A stretch of 64,000 nucleotides of DNA from Chitinophaga dinghuensis (lineage in GTDB: Bacteria > Bacteroidota > Bacteroidia > Chitinophagales > Chitinophagaceae), in NCBI RefSeq assembly GCF_003259435.1, contig NZ_QLMA01000009.1, forward strand, positions 5,313-69,312, given 5' to 3'. The translations under genes were made by a program, and so were the position numbers. The notes beneath the pieces are model-generated. The model was not told the DNA's origin, made no database searches, and saw only the letters and a program-made list of their open reading frames with translations. Below are positions 17,064 through 24,450 of this stretch, piece by piece. Position 1 is the first letter of the stretch. Each line of letters starts with the position of its first letter.

Positions 17064-18785
17064 ATGTTAACTACCATTGTTTGTTGTGCCATATCACTGG
17101 CCATTACCCAACCTGTATCAGACACCATTTTACCTGCCATTTATGACATAGTCATTCATGAGGTAATGGCTAAACCCTCTCCTGTAAAGGGATTACCTGC
17201 GGTGGAATACATTGAACTGTATAACCGAAATGCTGCTACCGTATTATTAAAAAATTGCATACTAGCAGTGAATAAGCGAGAAGTAATACTCCCCAATATC
17301 GCTCTTCCTCCTGCGGGAATATTACTGCTGTGCAATAGTGCTGCAACAGACAGCTTTGTTGCGCCTTTAATTGCAGGCATTGATAAGTGGCCTCCCATAC
17401 CAGATGATACGGGTCTGATTGCATTATATAGCAGCAATAGAAAAGTGCTGCATGCGGTGAATTATAATAAATCCTGGTATGGCCGTGCAGACCGAGCTAA
17501 TGGCGGATTTAGCCTGGAAATGATAAATGCCGCTATTCCCTGCGCAGGTAAATCCAACTGGTGCGCCAGTACGGCAGTTGCCGGCGGCACGCCGGGAATG
17601 GCCAATGCTGCCTCCAGCGACTGGGATGATAAACAGTTGCCAGATCTCTTATATGCTGGTATCGTGGATAAGAATAACCTCTCGCTCACGTTTGCTCAGT
17701 CCATCGATAGCAGCCTGGCAGCCGATGTGGGCAACTTCAAATTGATAGATAAGTCTACCGGGATACCCCTTCAGCCGGCAGCTGTGAGGGTAATGCCCCC
17801 ATTATTGAATACCATTCAGTTGCAATTGGCTCAGCCCCTGGAAAATGGCCATGGTTATACCGTTTTAGTAGCGGGTATCCGCAATTGCCAGGGAAGGGAA
17901 AGTATCGTCTACCGTTCGCTGGAAACAGGATGGCCCGAACTACCGGGGATCGGAGGAGTAATGGTTAGTGAGATACTGTTCCATCCAGTCAGCACTTATC
18001 CCTCTTTTATAGAAATCGTTAACCGGACGGCCACAATGGTTGATTTAAAATCGCTGCGCCTTCAAAATGTACGGGCTGATGGCCGTCTGGACGCTGCTAA
18101 GGCTGTCAGCGCAGAGAGCCGGCTGCTGGCGCCAGGGCATTGTGTCGCCCTAACTACTGACCAACAACGCCTCTGTAGCCGCTACAACTGCCGCGATGCC
18201 TCCGCATTCCTGGAAACCACATTACCTACTACTTATGTCGGGGAAGGCAGATTACGGCTACTACGCGCAGATTCCCTCCTGCTGGATGAAGTCATGTATA
18301 ATGAAAACTGGCATTTCCCCTTATTAACAGACAGCGAAGGGGCTTCACTGGAACGAATTACTTTTGAACACCCTGCTATAGGGCAGGGCGACTGGCAATC
18401 AACCGCCGGAACTTATGGATATGCTACGCCGGGATGGCTACCGGAGCAACAAATGGATAGTGACGCCCTGGTTTTTCAAAATTTGACCCCAGTTTTTACG
18501 CCGGAAAATATTGCCGGAAATAACCAGGCAAAATGCAGCTATAACCTTGGGAATCAGCAATGGGTAGGAAATGCATGGATATATGATGTAACAGGGAGGC
18601 CTATACGCACTTTGGCAAGAAATATGCTTGTGTCTGGTAATGGTTTTTTGACATGGGATGGATATGATGAAAAAAAAGTACTTTTGCCGGCAGGTGTTTA
18701 TATATTTTTATTCGAAATATTTAACCTCAAAGGTCGTACCCGGCGCTGGAAGCAGGCTGTGGTAATGGCAAGAAACTTGAATTGA
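17064..18785 (+). CDS. Lamin-tail-domain protein with FlgD-like/T9SS-type C-terminus
   Basis: The 573-residue product has a probable signal peptide (MLTTIVCCAISLAI). A lamin-tail fold appears at about 28-140 (DIVIHEVMAKPSP, YIELYNRN, LLKNCILA) and again at about 300-400 (VMVSEILFHP, FIEIVNRT). Between them is an SbsA-type Ig segment (NNLSLTFAQSID). The C-terminus (WIYDVTGRPIRTL, FLTWDGYDE, LPAGVYIFLFEI) matches FlgD-Ig-like or sorting domains seen on exported Bacteroidota proteins. It is probably extracellular or surface-bound; the ligand is unknown. It is a lone gene divergent from asd. Confidence 0.82.
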   Translation: MLTTIVCCAISLAITQPVSDTILPAIYDIVIHEVMAKPSPVKGLPAVEYIELYNRNAATVLLKNCILAVNKREVILPNIALPPAGILLLCNSAATDSFVAPLIAGIDKWPPIPDDTGLIALYSSNRKVLHAVNYNKSWYGRADRANGGFSLEMINAAIPCAGKSNWCASTAVAGGTPGMANAASSDWDDKQLPDLLYAGIVDKNNLSLTFAQSIDSSLAADVGNFKLIDKSTGIPLQPAAVRVMPPLLNTIQLQLAQPLENGHGYTVLVAGIRNCQGRESIVYRSLETGWPELPGIGGVMVSEILFHPVSTYPSFIEIVNRTATMVDLKSLRLQNVRADGRLDAAKAVSAESRLLAPGHCVALTTDQQRLCSRYNCRDASAFLETTLPTTYVGEGRLRLLRADSLLLDEVMYNENWHFPLLTDSEGASLERITFEHPAIGQGDWQSTAGTYGYATPGWLPEQQMDSDALVFQNLTPVFTPENIAGNNQAKCSYNLGNQQWVGNAWIYDVTGRPIRTLARNMLVSGNGFLTWDGYDEKKVLLPAGVYIFLFEIFNLKGRTRRWKQAVVMARNLN

Positions 18786-18852
18786 ACCGGCCTCTGACAA
18801 TTAGCGCTTTAAAGGGTAAATTTTGTCAGCGGGCATTCTATTAATAATTATT

Positions 18853-18860
18853 TATATTTG
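18853..18860 (+). promoter_or_regulatory. -7 element of the DUF5606 gene
   Basis: TATATTTG is an exact TAnnTTTG match 20 bp before the ATG at 18881. A TTTTG at 18821 is too far upstream (27 bp) for a standard -33. Confidence 0.5.
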
Positions 18861-18880
18861 CGCTTCCTAAAAATTTGAAC

Positions 18881-19549
18881 ATGCAGTACAGAGAAATTGT
18901 TGCAGTAACCGGATTGGGCGGTTTGTTTCAGTTAGTAGCCAGCAAACAAGATGGCGCCATCGTTAGGTCACTGGAAGATAAAAGCACTAGGTTTGTGTCT
19001 TCCCGCGTGCATAATTTTACTCCACTGGAAAGTATTGAAGTTTTTACCACCGGCGAAAACGTAAACCTGGCAGAAGTTTTCAAAGCCATGGATGAAAAAG
19101 CTGCAGCCTTCCCTCCACTGGATGGAAAAGCTGATAACAATACTATTAAAGCCTATTTCAAGAGTGTATACCCTGAATTCGACGAAGAAAGAGTATACGT
19201 GAGCGATATGAAGAAAATGGTTAAATGGTTTGGCATTCTCAAATCAAATGACCTGTTGAAATTTGAGGAAATACTGGCTCAGGAAAATGGAGAAGATGAA
19301 GCTGCGGAAGAAGTAGCTGCTGCTCCTGCTCCGGAGAAAAAGAAAAAAGCTGCTGAAGCTCCAGCTGCTGAAACTGAAGCAGAAGAAAAACCTAAAAAGC
19401 CTCGCGCTAAAAAAGCGGCGAAAGCAGAAGGTGAAGAAGATGCTGAGGAAAAACCAAAGAAAGCTACCAAAGCTAAAAAAGAAGAAGCTGCTGAAGGTGA
19501 AGAGCCTAAAAAAGCCGCTAAACCTCGCAAAAAGAAAACCGAAGAGTAA
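18881..19549 (+). CDS. DUF5606 protein with charged low-complexity tail
   Basis: The 222-residue product starts at the ATG at 18881. Residues 1-130 match the conserved Bacteroidota DUF5606 region (YREIVAVTGLGGLFQLV, IEVFTTGENVNLAEVF, VYVSDMKKMVKWFGIL). The last 85 residues are an Ala/Lys/Glu tail of repeated KKPRAKK, EEKPKKA and KKAAKPRKKK blocks, basic at the very end and histone-H1-like in composition. It has no signal peptide, so it is cytoplasmic, and nucleic-acid contact by the tail is possible. The biological role is unknown. A terminator separates it from pepF. Confidence 0.88.
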   Translation: MQYREIVAVTGLGGLFQLVASKQDGAIVRSLEDKSTRFVSSRVHNFTPLESIEVFTTGENVNLAEVFKAMDEKAAAFPPLDGKADNNTIKAYFKSVYPEFDEERVYVSDMKKMVKWFGILKSNDLLKFEEILAQENGEDEAAEEVAAAPAPEKKKKAAEAPAAETEAEEKPKKPRAKKAAKAEGEEDAEEKPKKATKAKKEEAAEGEEPKKAAKPRKKKTEE

Positions 19550-19575
19550 TCTCCGGGATTTTAACATAACAATTA

Positions 19576-19614
19576 TTCCAGGCCGCCTTCGGGAAGCCTG
19601 GAATTTTTTATTTT
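19576..19614 (+). terminator. Intrinsic terminator after the DUF5606 gene
   Basis: TTCCAGGC (19576-19583) and GCCTGGAA (19596-19603) form the stem and are followed by six T. The pepF ATG lies only 7 bp beyond the end of this element. Confidence 0.8.
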
Positions 19615-19620
19615 AGTAAG

Positions 19621-21345
19621 ATGAAGAACTTAAGCGCAGATATAAAGAAACTCCCCCGCCACTTTCTCCCGGAGGATTTCCAGGTAACTACCTGGGATAC
19701 ATTGCAGCCCTATTATGAAGCACTGCAACAAAGACCCATTAATAATGTAAAAGAACTGGAGAAATGGCTCCAGGATATCAGTGAGCTGGAAGCTGTGATC
19801 AGCGAAGATGCCTGCTGGCGCCAGATCCGCATGACCTGCGATACTACAGACAAATCCCTCGAAGAAGCATTTGCCTATTTTTGCATGGAAATTCAACCCA
19901 AACTGCAACCATACGCCGATGCGCTCAACAGGAAATTCCTGGAAAATCCATACGTAAAAGAACTGGACCAGGAGCTGTACAAAACGTATATCCGTAACGT
20001 TGATAAACAAATTAAACTCTTCCGTGAAGAGAATATCCCGCTCCAGGCAGAGCTGAGCGTGATGGCACAACAGTATGGCGCCATCTCCGGCAAACAAACC
20101 ATCACTGTTAACGGTCAGGAATACACGCTGCAACAAGCCGCTAAATTCCTCCTTAGCAGCGATCGCGCCCTGAGAGAAGAAGTGTATACGCATACCGGTA
20201 AACGCCGACTGGAAGACCGCGAAGCCCTCGATAAACTCTACTCCGAACTCATCGCAAAACGTCACCAGGTTGCCACCAACGCCGGTTTCGAGAATTACCG
20301 CGATTATAAATTCGAAGAATTAGGCAGATTCGATTACACTAAAGAAGACTGCTTCCAGTTCCATGAAGCAGTGAAAACGCATATCGTTCCACTGGTAAAG
20401 AATATCCTGGAAAAACAACGTCAGAAACTGGAGTTGGATAATCTCCGCCCCTGGGATACTGACGCAGAACCTGCTGGTATAAAACCACTGGAACCCTTCC
20501 ACACCGGAGAGGAACTGGTGGATAAAGCCATCAAGACTTTCGACGAGCTGGGCCCATTCTTCGGCAACTGTCTGCGCGTGATGAAACAAATGCAACGCCT
20601 GGATCTGGAAAGCCGCAAAGGGAAAGCGCCCGGAGGTTATAACTGTCCACTCGCAGAAACCGGTGTGCCTTTCATCTTTATGAACGCTGCCGGCCAAATG
20701 AGAGACCTGACGACGATGGTACATGAAGGCGGCCATGCAGTACATTCCTTCCTCAGCCATAACCTCACATTGAGCGCCTTTAAGGAGTATCCGATGGAGA
20801 TTGCAGAAGTAGCCAGTATGAGTATGGAACTCTTCACCATGGATCATTGGCATATCTTCTTCGATAACGAAGATGAACTGCGTCGGGCAAAACAGCAACA
20901 ACTGGAAAGATCTATCACTATCTTCCCTTGGATTGCTACTATTGATAAATTCCAACACTGGATCTACGAACATCCACAGCATACCGCAGAACAACGTACT
21001 GCCAAATGGAATGAAATCCAGGAAGAGTTCTCCCCTGCCGTGGTGAATTGGTCCGGCCTGGAGGAGTTCCGTGCAACGGCCTGGCAACGTCAATTGCACC
21101 TCTTTGAAGTACCATTCTATTACATCGAGTATGGTATCGCTCAATTAGGCGCTATTGGTATGTGGAAACAATACAAAGAGAACCCACAGCAGGCACTCGA
21201 TAATTACGTACAGGCGTTGAGTTTAGGAAATACCAAAACCTTACCAGAGCTGTATAAAGCGGCGGGATTAAAATTCGATTTCTCCCCTGCATATGTGAAA
21301 GAGTTGGCCGACTTTGTGAAAGTAGAAATGGATAAGATCGGATAA
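19621..21345 (+). CDS. pepF: M3 family oligoendopeptidase F
   Basis: The 574-residue zinc peptidase has the M3 signature HEGGH at 368-372 (in TTMVHEGGHAVHSFL), where the two His and Glu369 form the active site; the third ligand is likely in EYPMEIAEVASMSMEL. The N-terminal helical domain (EELGRFDYTKEDCFQFHEAV) encloses the substrate. It has no signal peptide and is a cytoplasmic enzyme degrading short peptides. It begins right after the terminator of the DUF5606 gene, so its promoter must overlap that element. Confidence 0.94.
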   Translation: MKNLSADIKKLPRHFLPEDFQVTTWDTLQPYYEALQQRPINNVKELEKWLQDISELEAVISEDACWRQIRMTCDTTDKSLEEAFAYFCMEIQPKLQPYADALNRKFLENPYVKELDQELYKTYIRNVDKQIKLFREENIPLQAELSVMAQQYGAISGKQTITVNGQEYTLQQAAKFLLSSDRALREEVYTHTGKRRLEDREALDKLYSELIAKRHQVATNAGFENYRDYKFEELGRFDYTKEDCFQFHEAVKTHIVPLVKNILEKQRQKLELDNLRPWDTDAEPAGIKPLEPFHTGEELVDKAIKTFDELGPFFGNCLRVMKQMQRLDLESRKGKAPGGYNCPLAETGVPFIFMNAAGQMRDLTTMVHEGGHAVHSFLSHNLTLSAFKEYPMEIAEVASMSMELFTMDHWHIFFDNEDELRRAKQQQLERSITIFPWIATIDKFQHWIYEHPQHTAEQRTAKWNEIQEEFSPAVVNWSGLEEFRATAWQRQLHLFEVPFYYIEYGIAQLGAIGMWKQYKENPQQALDNYVQALSLGNTKTLPELYKAAGLKFDFSPAYVKELADFVKVEMDKIG

Positions 21346-21400
21346 TAGGATTAATAAATATAGTCTTTGCTGCGCTGCAGCTCATGCTGCTTTGCGGGCA

Positions 21401-21437
21401 AAAAAATAAGAAATGCGCCATGGGCGCATTTCTTATT
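21401..21437. terminator. Bidirectional terminator between pepF and fur/zur
   Basis: A perfect 15-bp stem (arms 21405-21419 and 21423-21437, core AAATGCGCC) has a 3-nt loop. The A-run at 21401-21406 gives a T-run on the minus strand, so it works best for the regulator gene. Confidence 0.75.
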
Positions 21438-21464
21438 AAATATCATTGCTAAAGGTAACGCAGT

Positions 21465-21899
21465 TTATTTACAGGATTTACAAACCCCACTCACCACCAC
21501 TTCTACATTATTGGCTGCAAATCCTTTAGGCAGCTGTATCTCAGGAATGTTGGTCTCATCCAGGCAGATGGTATGACCACAGGCTTCACATTTGAAATGT
21601 ACGTGATGATCATGATGGTGATGTTCCGTACATTCTGATTTACATACGGCATATCTTACCGAAGTATCTGTGGTTGGAATTTTATGGATGATGCCTTTAT
21701 CCAGGAATGTTTGCAGGGTACGATAAACGGTAACCCTATCAAACGATTTGCCTGCCAGCTTTTCAAAATCACTATGCTCAAGGGCGCCATTACTCTTCAT
21801 GAACAGTTCCAGGATTTTAGTTCTTGTCTCTGTCACGCTCAGTTTGCTGTCTTTCAGTAAGGCTGCGATCCGTTCTGTTATTTGTTGCTTGTTGCCCAT
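21465..21899 (-). CDS. Fur family metalloregulator, probably Zur-like
   Basis: The 144-residue product has the N-terminal winged helix (FDRVTVYRTLQTFLDKGII), a His-rich segment with seven His in residues 93-101, and the structural zinc pairs Cys104/Cys107 and Cys140/Cys143. It follows the sco gene by 12 bp on the same strand. Facing genes encode a MerC-like protein, a CobW-type GTPase and a TonB receptor, and a 25-bp palindrome covers their promoter. This context points to zinc sensing, though iron (Fur) or another metal cannot be excluded from sequence. Confidence 0.85.
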   Translation of the reverse strand: MGNKQQITERIAALLKDSKLSVTETRTKILELFMKSNGALEHSDFEKLAGKSFDRVTVYRTLQTFLDKGIIHKIPTTDTSVRYAVCKSECTEHHHHDHHVHFKCEACGHTICLDETNIPEIQLPKGFAANNVEVVVSGVCKSCK

Positions 21900-21911
21900 G
21901 ATATAAAATCT

Positions 21912-22538
21912 TTATTCTTGCATTAATCGGTCAATGTCTGCAATGAGCTTGTAAACATCTTTCTCTTTGGTGCCTTCATACAGACCTCTGATTTGCCCTT
22001 GTTTGTCTACCAGTGCAAACCATTGGGTGTGTACAAAGTCCTCGTCGCCACCAGGAGTACCATCGTCTACCAGATATCCCTGACGTGCCAAACGATACAG
22101 GTCCTTCTTATTTCCTGTCAAAAACCACCAGTTCTTTTCATCTGCACCGTGTTTGGCAGCATATGCTTTCAATACGGGAACGCTGTCATGCTCCGGATCT
22201 ACGGTATGCGACAGGATCAGGAAATTCGGATTGTCCTTGTATTTCGCATACACCTTTTCCATATTGGCATTCATTTTAGGGCATATACCTGTACAAGTAG
22301 TAAAAAAATACTCCGATACATATATTTTTCCTTTAACATCATCTTGGGTTCTCGTCTTCCCGGTTTGGTCCGTGAAAGAAAATCCCGGAACAGTATGCCC
22401 AGGGGCGCCCAAAATCGGCAGTTTTTCCACTCCTAAAAATGTTCCTCTCTCTCCTTTGATCACATATCCGGCATATCCTAGAAATGCCGCACTCAATACC
22501 ACAAAGAATATTATAAGTCCTTTTGTTTTACCTGACAT
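21912..22538 (-). CDS. SCO1/SenC family copper chaperone / thiol protein
   Basis: The 208-residue product has an N-terminal membrane anchor (LIIFFVVLSAAFLGYAGYVI) and a periplasmic thioredoxin fold. The copper-binding Cys82-x3-Cys86 is in FFTTCTGICP and the ligand His170 in DEDFVHTQ. Such proteins deliver copper to or reduce the CuA site of cytochrome oxidase. It is remote from the oxidase operon, which has its own sco at 43780, and is instead paired with the Fur-family gene 12 bp downstream. Its promoter has an exact -7 box (22570-22577). Confidence 0.93.
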   Translation of the reverse strand: MSGKTKGLIIFFVVLSAAFLGYAGYVIKGERGTFLGVEKLPILGAPGHTVPGFSFTDQTGKTRTQDDVKGKIYVSEYFFTTCTGICPKMNANMEKVYAKYKDNPNFLILSHTVDPEHDSVPVLKAYAAKHGADEKNWWFLTGNKKDLYRLARQGYLVDDGTPGGDEDFVHTQWFALVDKQGQIRGLYEGTKEKDVYKLIADIDRLMQE

Positions 22539-22569
22539 AGCCGTTACTTCTAAAGTTTAGTTCAATATA

Positions 22570-22577
22570 CAAAGGTA
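22570..22577 (-). promoter_or_regulatory. -7 element of the sco-fur operon
   Basis: On the minus strand TACCTTTG is an exact TAnnTTTG match, 31 bp before the sco ATG. A TTG lies 23 bp further upstream. Confidence 0.6.
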
Positions 22578-22653
22578 GCACATAGTTGAGAGATGCCCAG
22601 CAACTCTTACCCCAGACCCCCCTTTTTAACAAAATCTGAAAAAAATCTTTTTA

Positions 22654-22678
22654 AATTTTGCAACATTGTTGCAAAATT
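22654..22678. promoter_or_regulatory. 25-bp perfect palindrome, probable Zur/Fur-type operator
   Basis: AATTTTGCAACA and its exact complement flank a single central T (22666). The left half contains the -33 TTTG of the merC promoter, so a bound dimer would block RNA polymerase. Size and symmetry fit a Fur-superfamily box, and a Fur-family gene is encoded about 750 bp away. The regulator assignment is inference. Confidence 0.7.
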
Positions 22679-22689
22679 ACATAGTTTTG
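22657..22689 (+). promoter_or_regulatory. Promoter of the merC-cobW operon
   Basis: A -33 TTTG (22657-22660), a 21-bp spacer and an exact -7 TAGTTTTG (22682-22689) lie 20 bp before the ATG at 22710. The -33 element is embedded in the 25-bp palindrome. Confidence 0.7.
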
Positions 22690-22709
22690 TCGAGCTGAAA
22701 AATTAAGAT

Positions 22710-23123
22710 ATGCTGGAACGATTGATATCCAGGCTCAACCTGGATGCGCTGGGCATAGGAGCTTCGCTGCTGTGTGCGGTACATTGTGCCCTCCTGCCGC
22801 TGCTGATTACCGTTATTCCTCTTTTTGGAACCAGTTTCACGGGCCATGGCCTGGGAGAATATATACTGTTGGGAACTTCGTTTGTGATTGGATGTATAGC
22901 CCTGGGCAGAGGGTACTATTATCGTCACCGGCGATTAATACCATTGCTATTGTTCTCACTGGGCTTTGTGATCCTGGTGGCAGGACATTTTATTCCCGCT
23001 ATGCACGATTGGGAGCTGCTGATCATCGCCATAGGCGCGGTGGCGATTATTATTGCGCACTGGTTGAATATCCGCCATTGCAGGAATTGTGCTGTCCATA
23101 AACCTGCCGATACCGCCAACTAA
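22710..23123 (+). CDS. MerC-domain membrane protein
   Basis: The 137-residue product has four hydrophobic segments. A Cys pair at the first (Cys22, Cys26 in LLCAVHCALLP) and a second Cys pair in the C-terminal tail (HCRNCAVH) are typical of MerC-type metal transporters. In mer operons MerC moves Hg(II) inward; here the cobW partner 12 bp downstream and the operator suggest uptake or handling of another soft metal such as zinc. No mercury reductase is present. Substrate is unproven. Confidence 0.85.
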   Translation: MLERLISRLNLDALGIGASLLCAVHCALLPLLITVIPLFGTSFTGHGLGEYILLGTSFVIGCIALGRGYYYRHRRLIPLLLFSLGFVILVAGHFIPAMHDWELLIIAIGAVAIIIAHWLNIRHCRNCAVHKPADTAN

Positions 23124-23135
23124 AAAATCTTACAT

Positions 23136-24317
23136 ATGAAAAAGTTACCAGTAACGGTGCTGAGTGGATTTCTCGGCGCAGGGAAAACTACTGTCCTAAA
23201 TCACGTGCTGCATAACCGCGAAAACATGCGCGTAGCGGTCATCGTCAATGATATGAGCGAAGTAAATATTGATGCGCAGCTGGTGAAGAATGAACAGGTA
23301 CTCCATAAGACAGAAGAGAAATTAGTGGAGCTCTCCAACGGCTGCATTTGTTGTACTCTCCGCGAAGACCTGCTCAAAGAAGTAGAAAAGCTCGCTGCGG
23401 AAAACAAATTCGATTATTTACTCATCGAATCCACCGGAATCTCTGAACCCATTCCGGTAGCGCAAACATTCTGTTACCAGGATGAGGCCAATGGTATTGA
23501 TCTGAGTGCGGTAAGCCAATTGGATACCATGGTAACAGTAGTAGATGCCCTGCATTTCCTGAAAGATTATAATAGCGCTGAATTATTGCTGGACAAAGAT
23601 TTGACAACGGAAGACGACAGACGCACTATCGTCAATTTGCTCACTGATCAGGTGGAATTTGCAGATGTCATCCTGGTGAATAAATGCGATCTCGTGGATG
23701 AAATACAGTTAGGACTCCTGAAATCTATTCTCCGGAAACTAAACAGTAACGCAAAAATTGTAGAGATATCATTCGGAAAAGTACCATTACATGAAATACT
23801 GCATACCGGCCGTTTTGATTTCGAAACAACTTCCCAAAGTGCAGGCTGGCAGGCGGAACTGGAAACTGACCATGTGCCTGAGACAGCAGAATACGGCATC
23901 TCTTCCTTTGTGTTTCGCAGCCGTCTCCCCTTTCACCCGGAACGCTTCTGGACATATATCAATGAAGAATGGCCCGGCAACATCATTCGGAGCAAAGGAC
24001 TCTTCTGGCTCGCCTCCCGTCCAGAAGTAGCAGTAAACTGGAGCCAGGCCGGGGGCTCAGTTCGAGCGGAAAAAGCAGGCTACTGGTGGTGCGCTATTCC
24101 CAGACAACGCTGGCAATTAGATCCCGAAACAATGGATATGATCCAAACACGTTGGGATGAACGCTTCGCTGATCGATATAATGAATTGGTCATTATTGGA
24201 CAATTTTTAGACGAGGAGAAAATTGCTATGGCGCTGAATGACTGTCTCTGTAATGAGCGGGAAGTCAAGCTGTACCTGCAAGGAGCAGCTTTTAAAGACC
24301 CTTTTTTGTTCGATTGA
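23136..24317 (+). CDS. CobW/COG0523 family GTPase (putative zinc metallochaperone)
   Basis: The 393-residue product has a Walker A motif at 11-19 (GFLGAGKTT). The family metal site CICC (Cys70, Cys72, Cys73) lies in LSNGCICCTLRED, and the base-recognition motif NKCD lies in ILVNKCDLVDE. The C-terminal CobW domain includes SFVFRSRLPFHPERFW. COG0523 GTPases of this type deliver zinc to client proteins under limitation and are often Zur targets. Co-transcription with the MerC-like gene, shared control by the palindrome and the TonB receptor downstream all fit zinc supply. Confidence 0.92.
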   Translation: MKKLPVTVLSGFLGAGKTTVLNHVLHNRENMRVAVIVNDMSEVNIDAQLVKNEQVLHKTEEKLVELSNGCICCTLREDLLKEVEKLAAENKFDYLLIESTGISEPIPVAQTFCYQDEANGIDLSAVSQLDTMVTVVDALHFLKDYNSAELLLDKDLTTEDDRRTIVNLLTDQVEFADVILVNKCDLVDEIQLGLLKSILRKLNSNAKIVEISFGKVPLHEILHTGRFDFETTSQSAGWQAELETDHVPETAEYGISSFVFRSRLPFHPERFWTYINEEWPGNIIRSKGLFWLASRPEVAVNWSQAGGSVRAEKAGYWWCAIPRQRWQLDPETMDMIQTRWDERFADRYNELVIIGQFLDEEKIAMALNDCLCNEREVKLYLQGAAFKDPFLFD

Positions 24318-24333
24318 TTTAGGCTAGTCTAAA
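24318..24333. promoter_or_regulatory. Near-palindrome upstream of the TonB receptor gene
   Basis: TTTAGGCTAGTCTAAA is symmetric at 14 of 16 positions (TTTAG-N6-CTAAA) and starts directly after the cobW stop. It lies 33 bp before a -7 match, TAGTTTTG, at 24366-24373. It differs from the 25-bp palindrome at 22654, so a second metal regulator may act here. Confidence 0.4.
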
Positions 24334-24450
24334 AAATAATTAAAGCAAATTTAAATTGTGTGATATAGTTTTGTGAAAAATTAGCTTCGGAAGTCTAAAC
24401 ATTTGTTACTATCCAAAACCCTGTTCTAAACAAGATAATATGATCTGAAG

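Noticed and set aside
22707..23123. Mercury resistance operon
   Set aside because: Only a MerC-like protein is present; no merA, merP, merT or merR is nearby, and the partners point to zinc.
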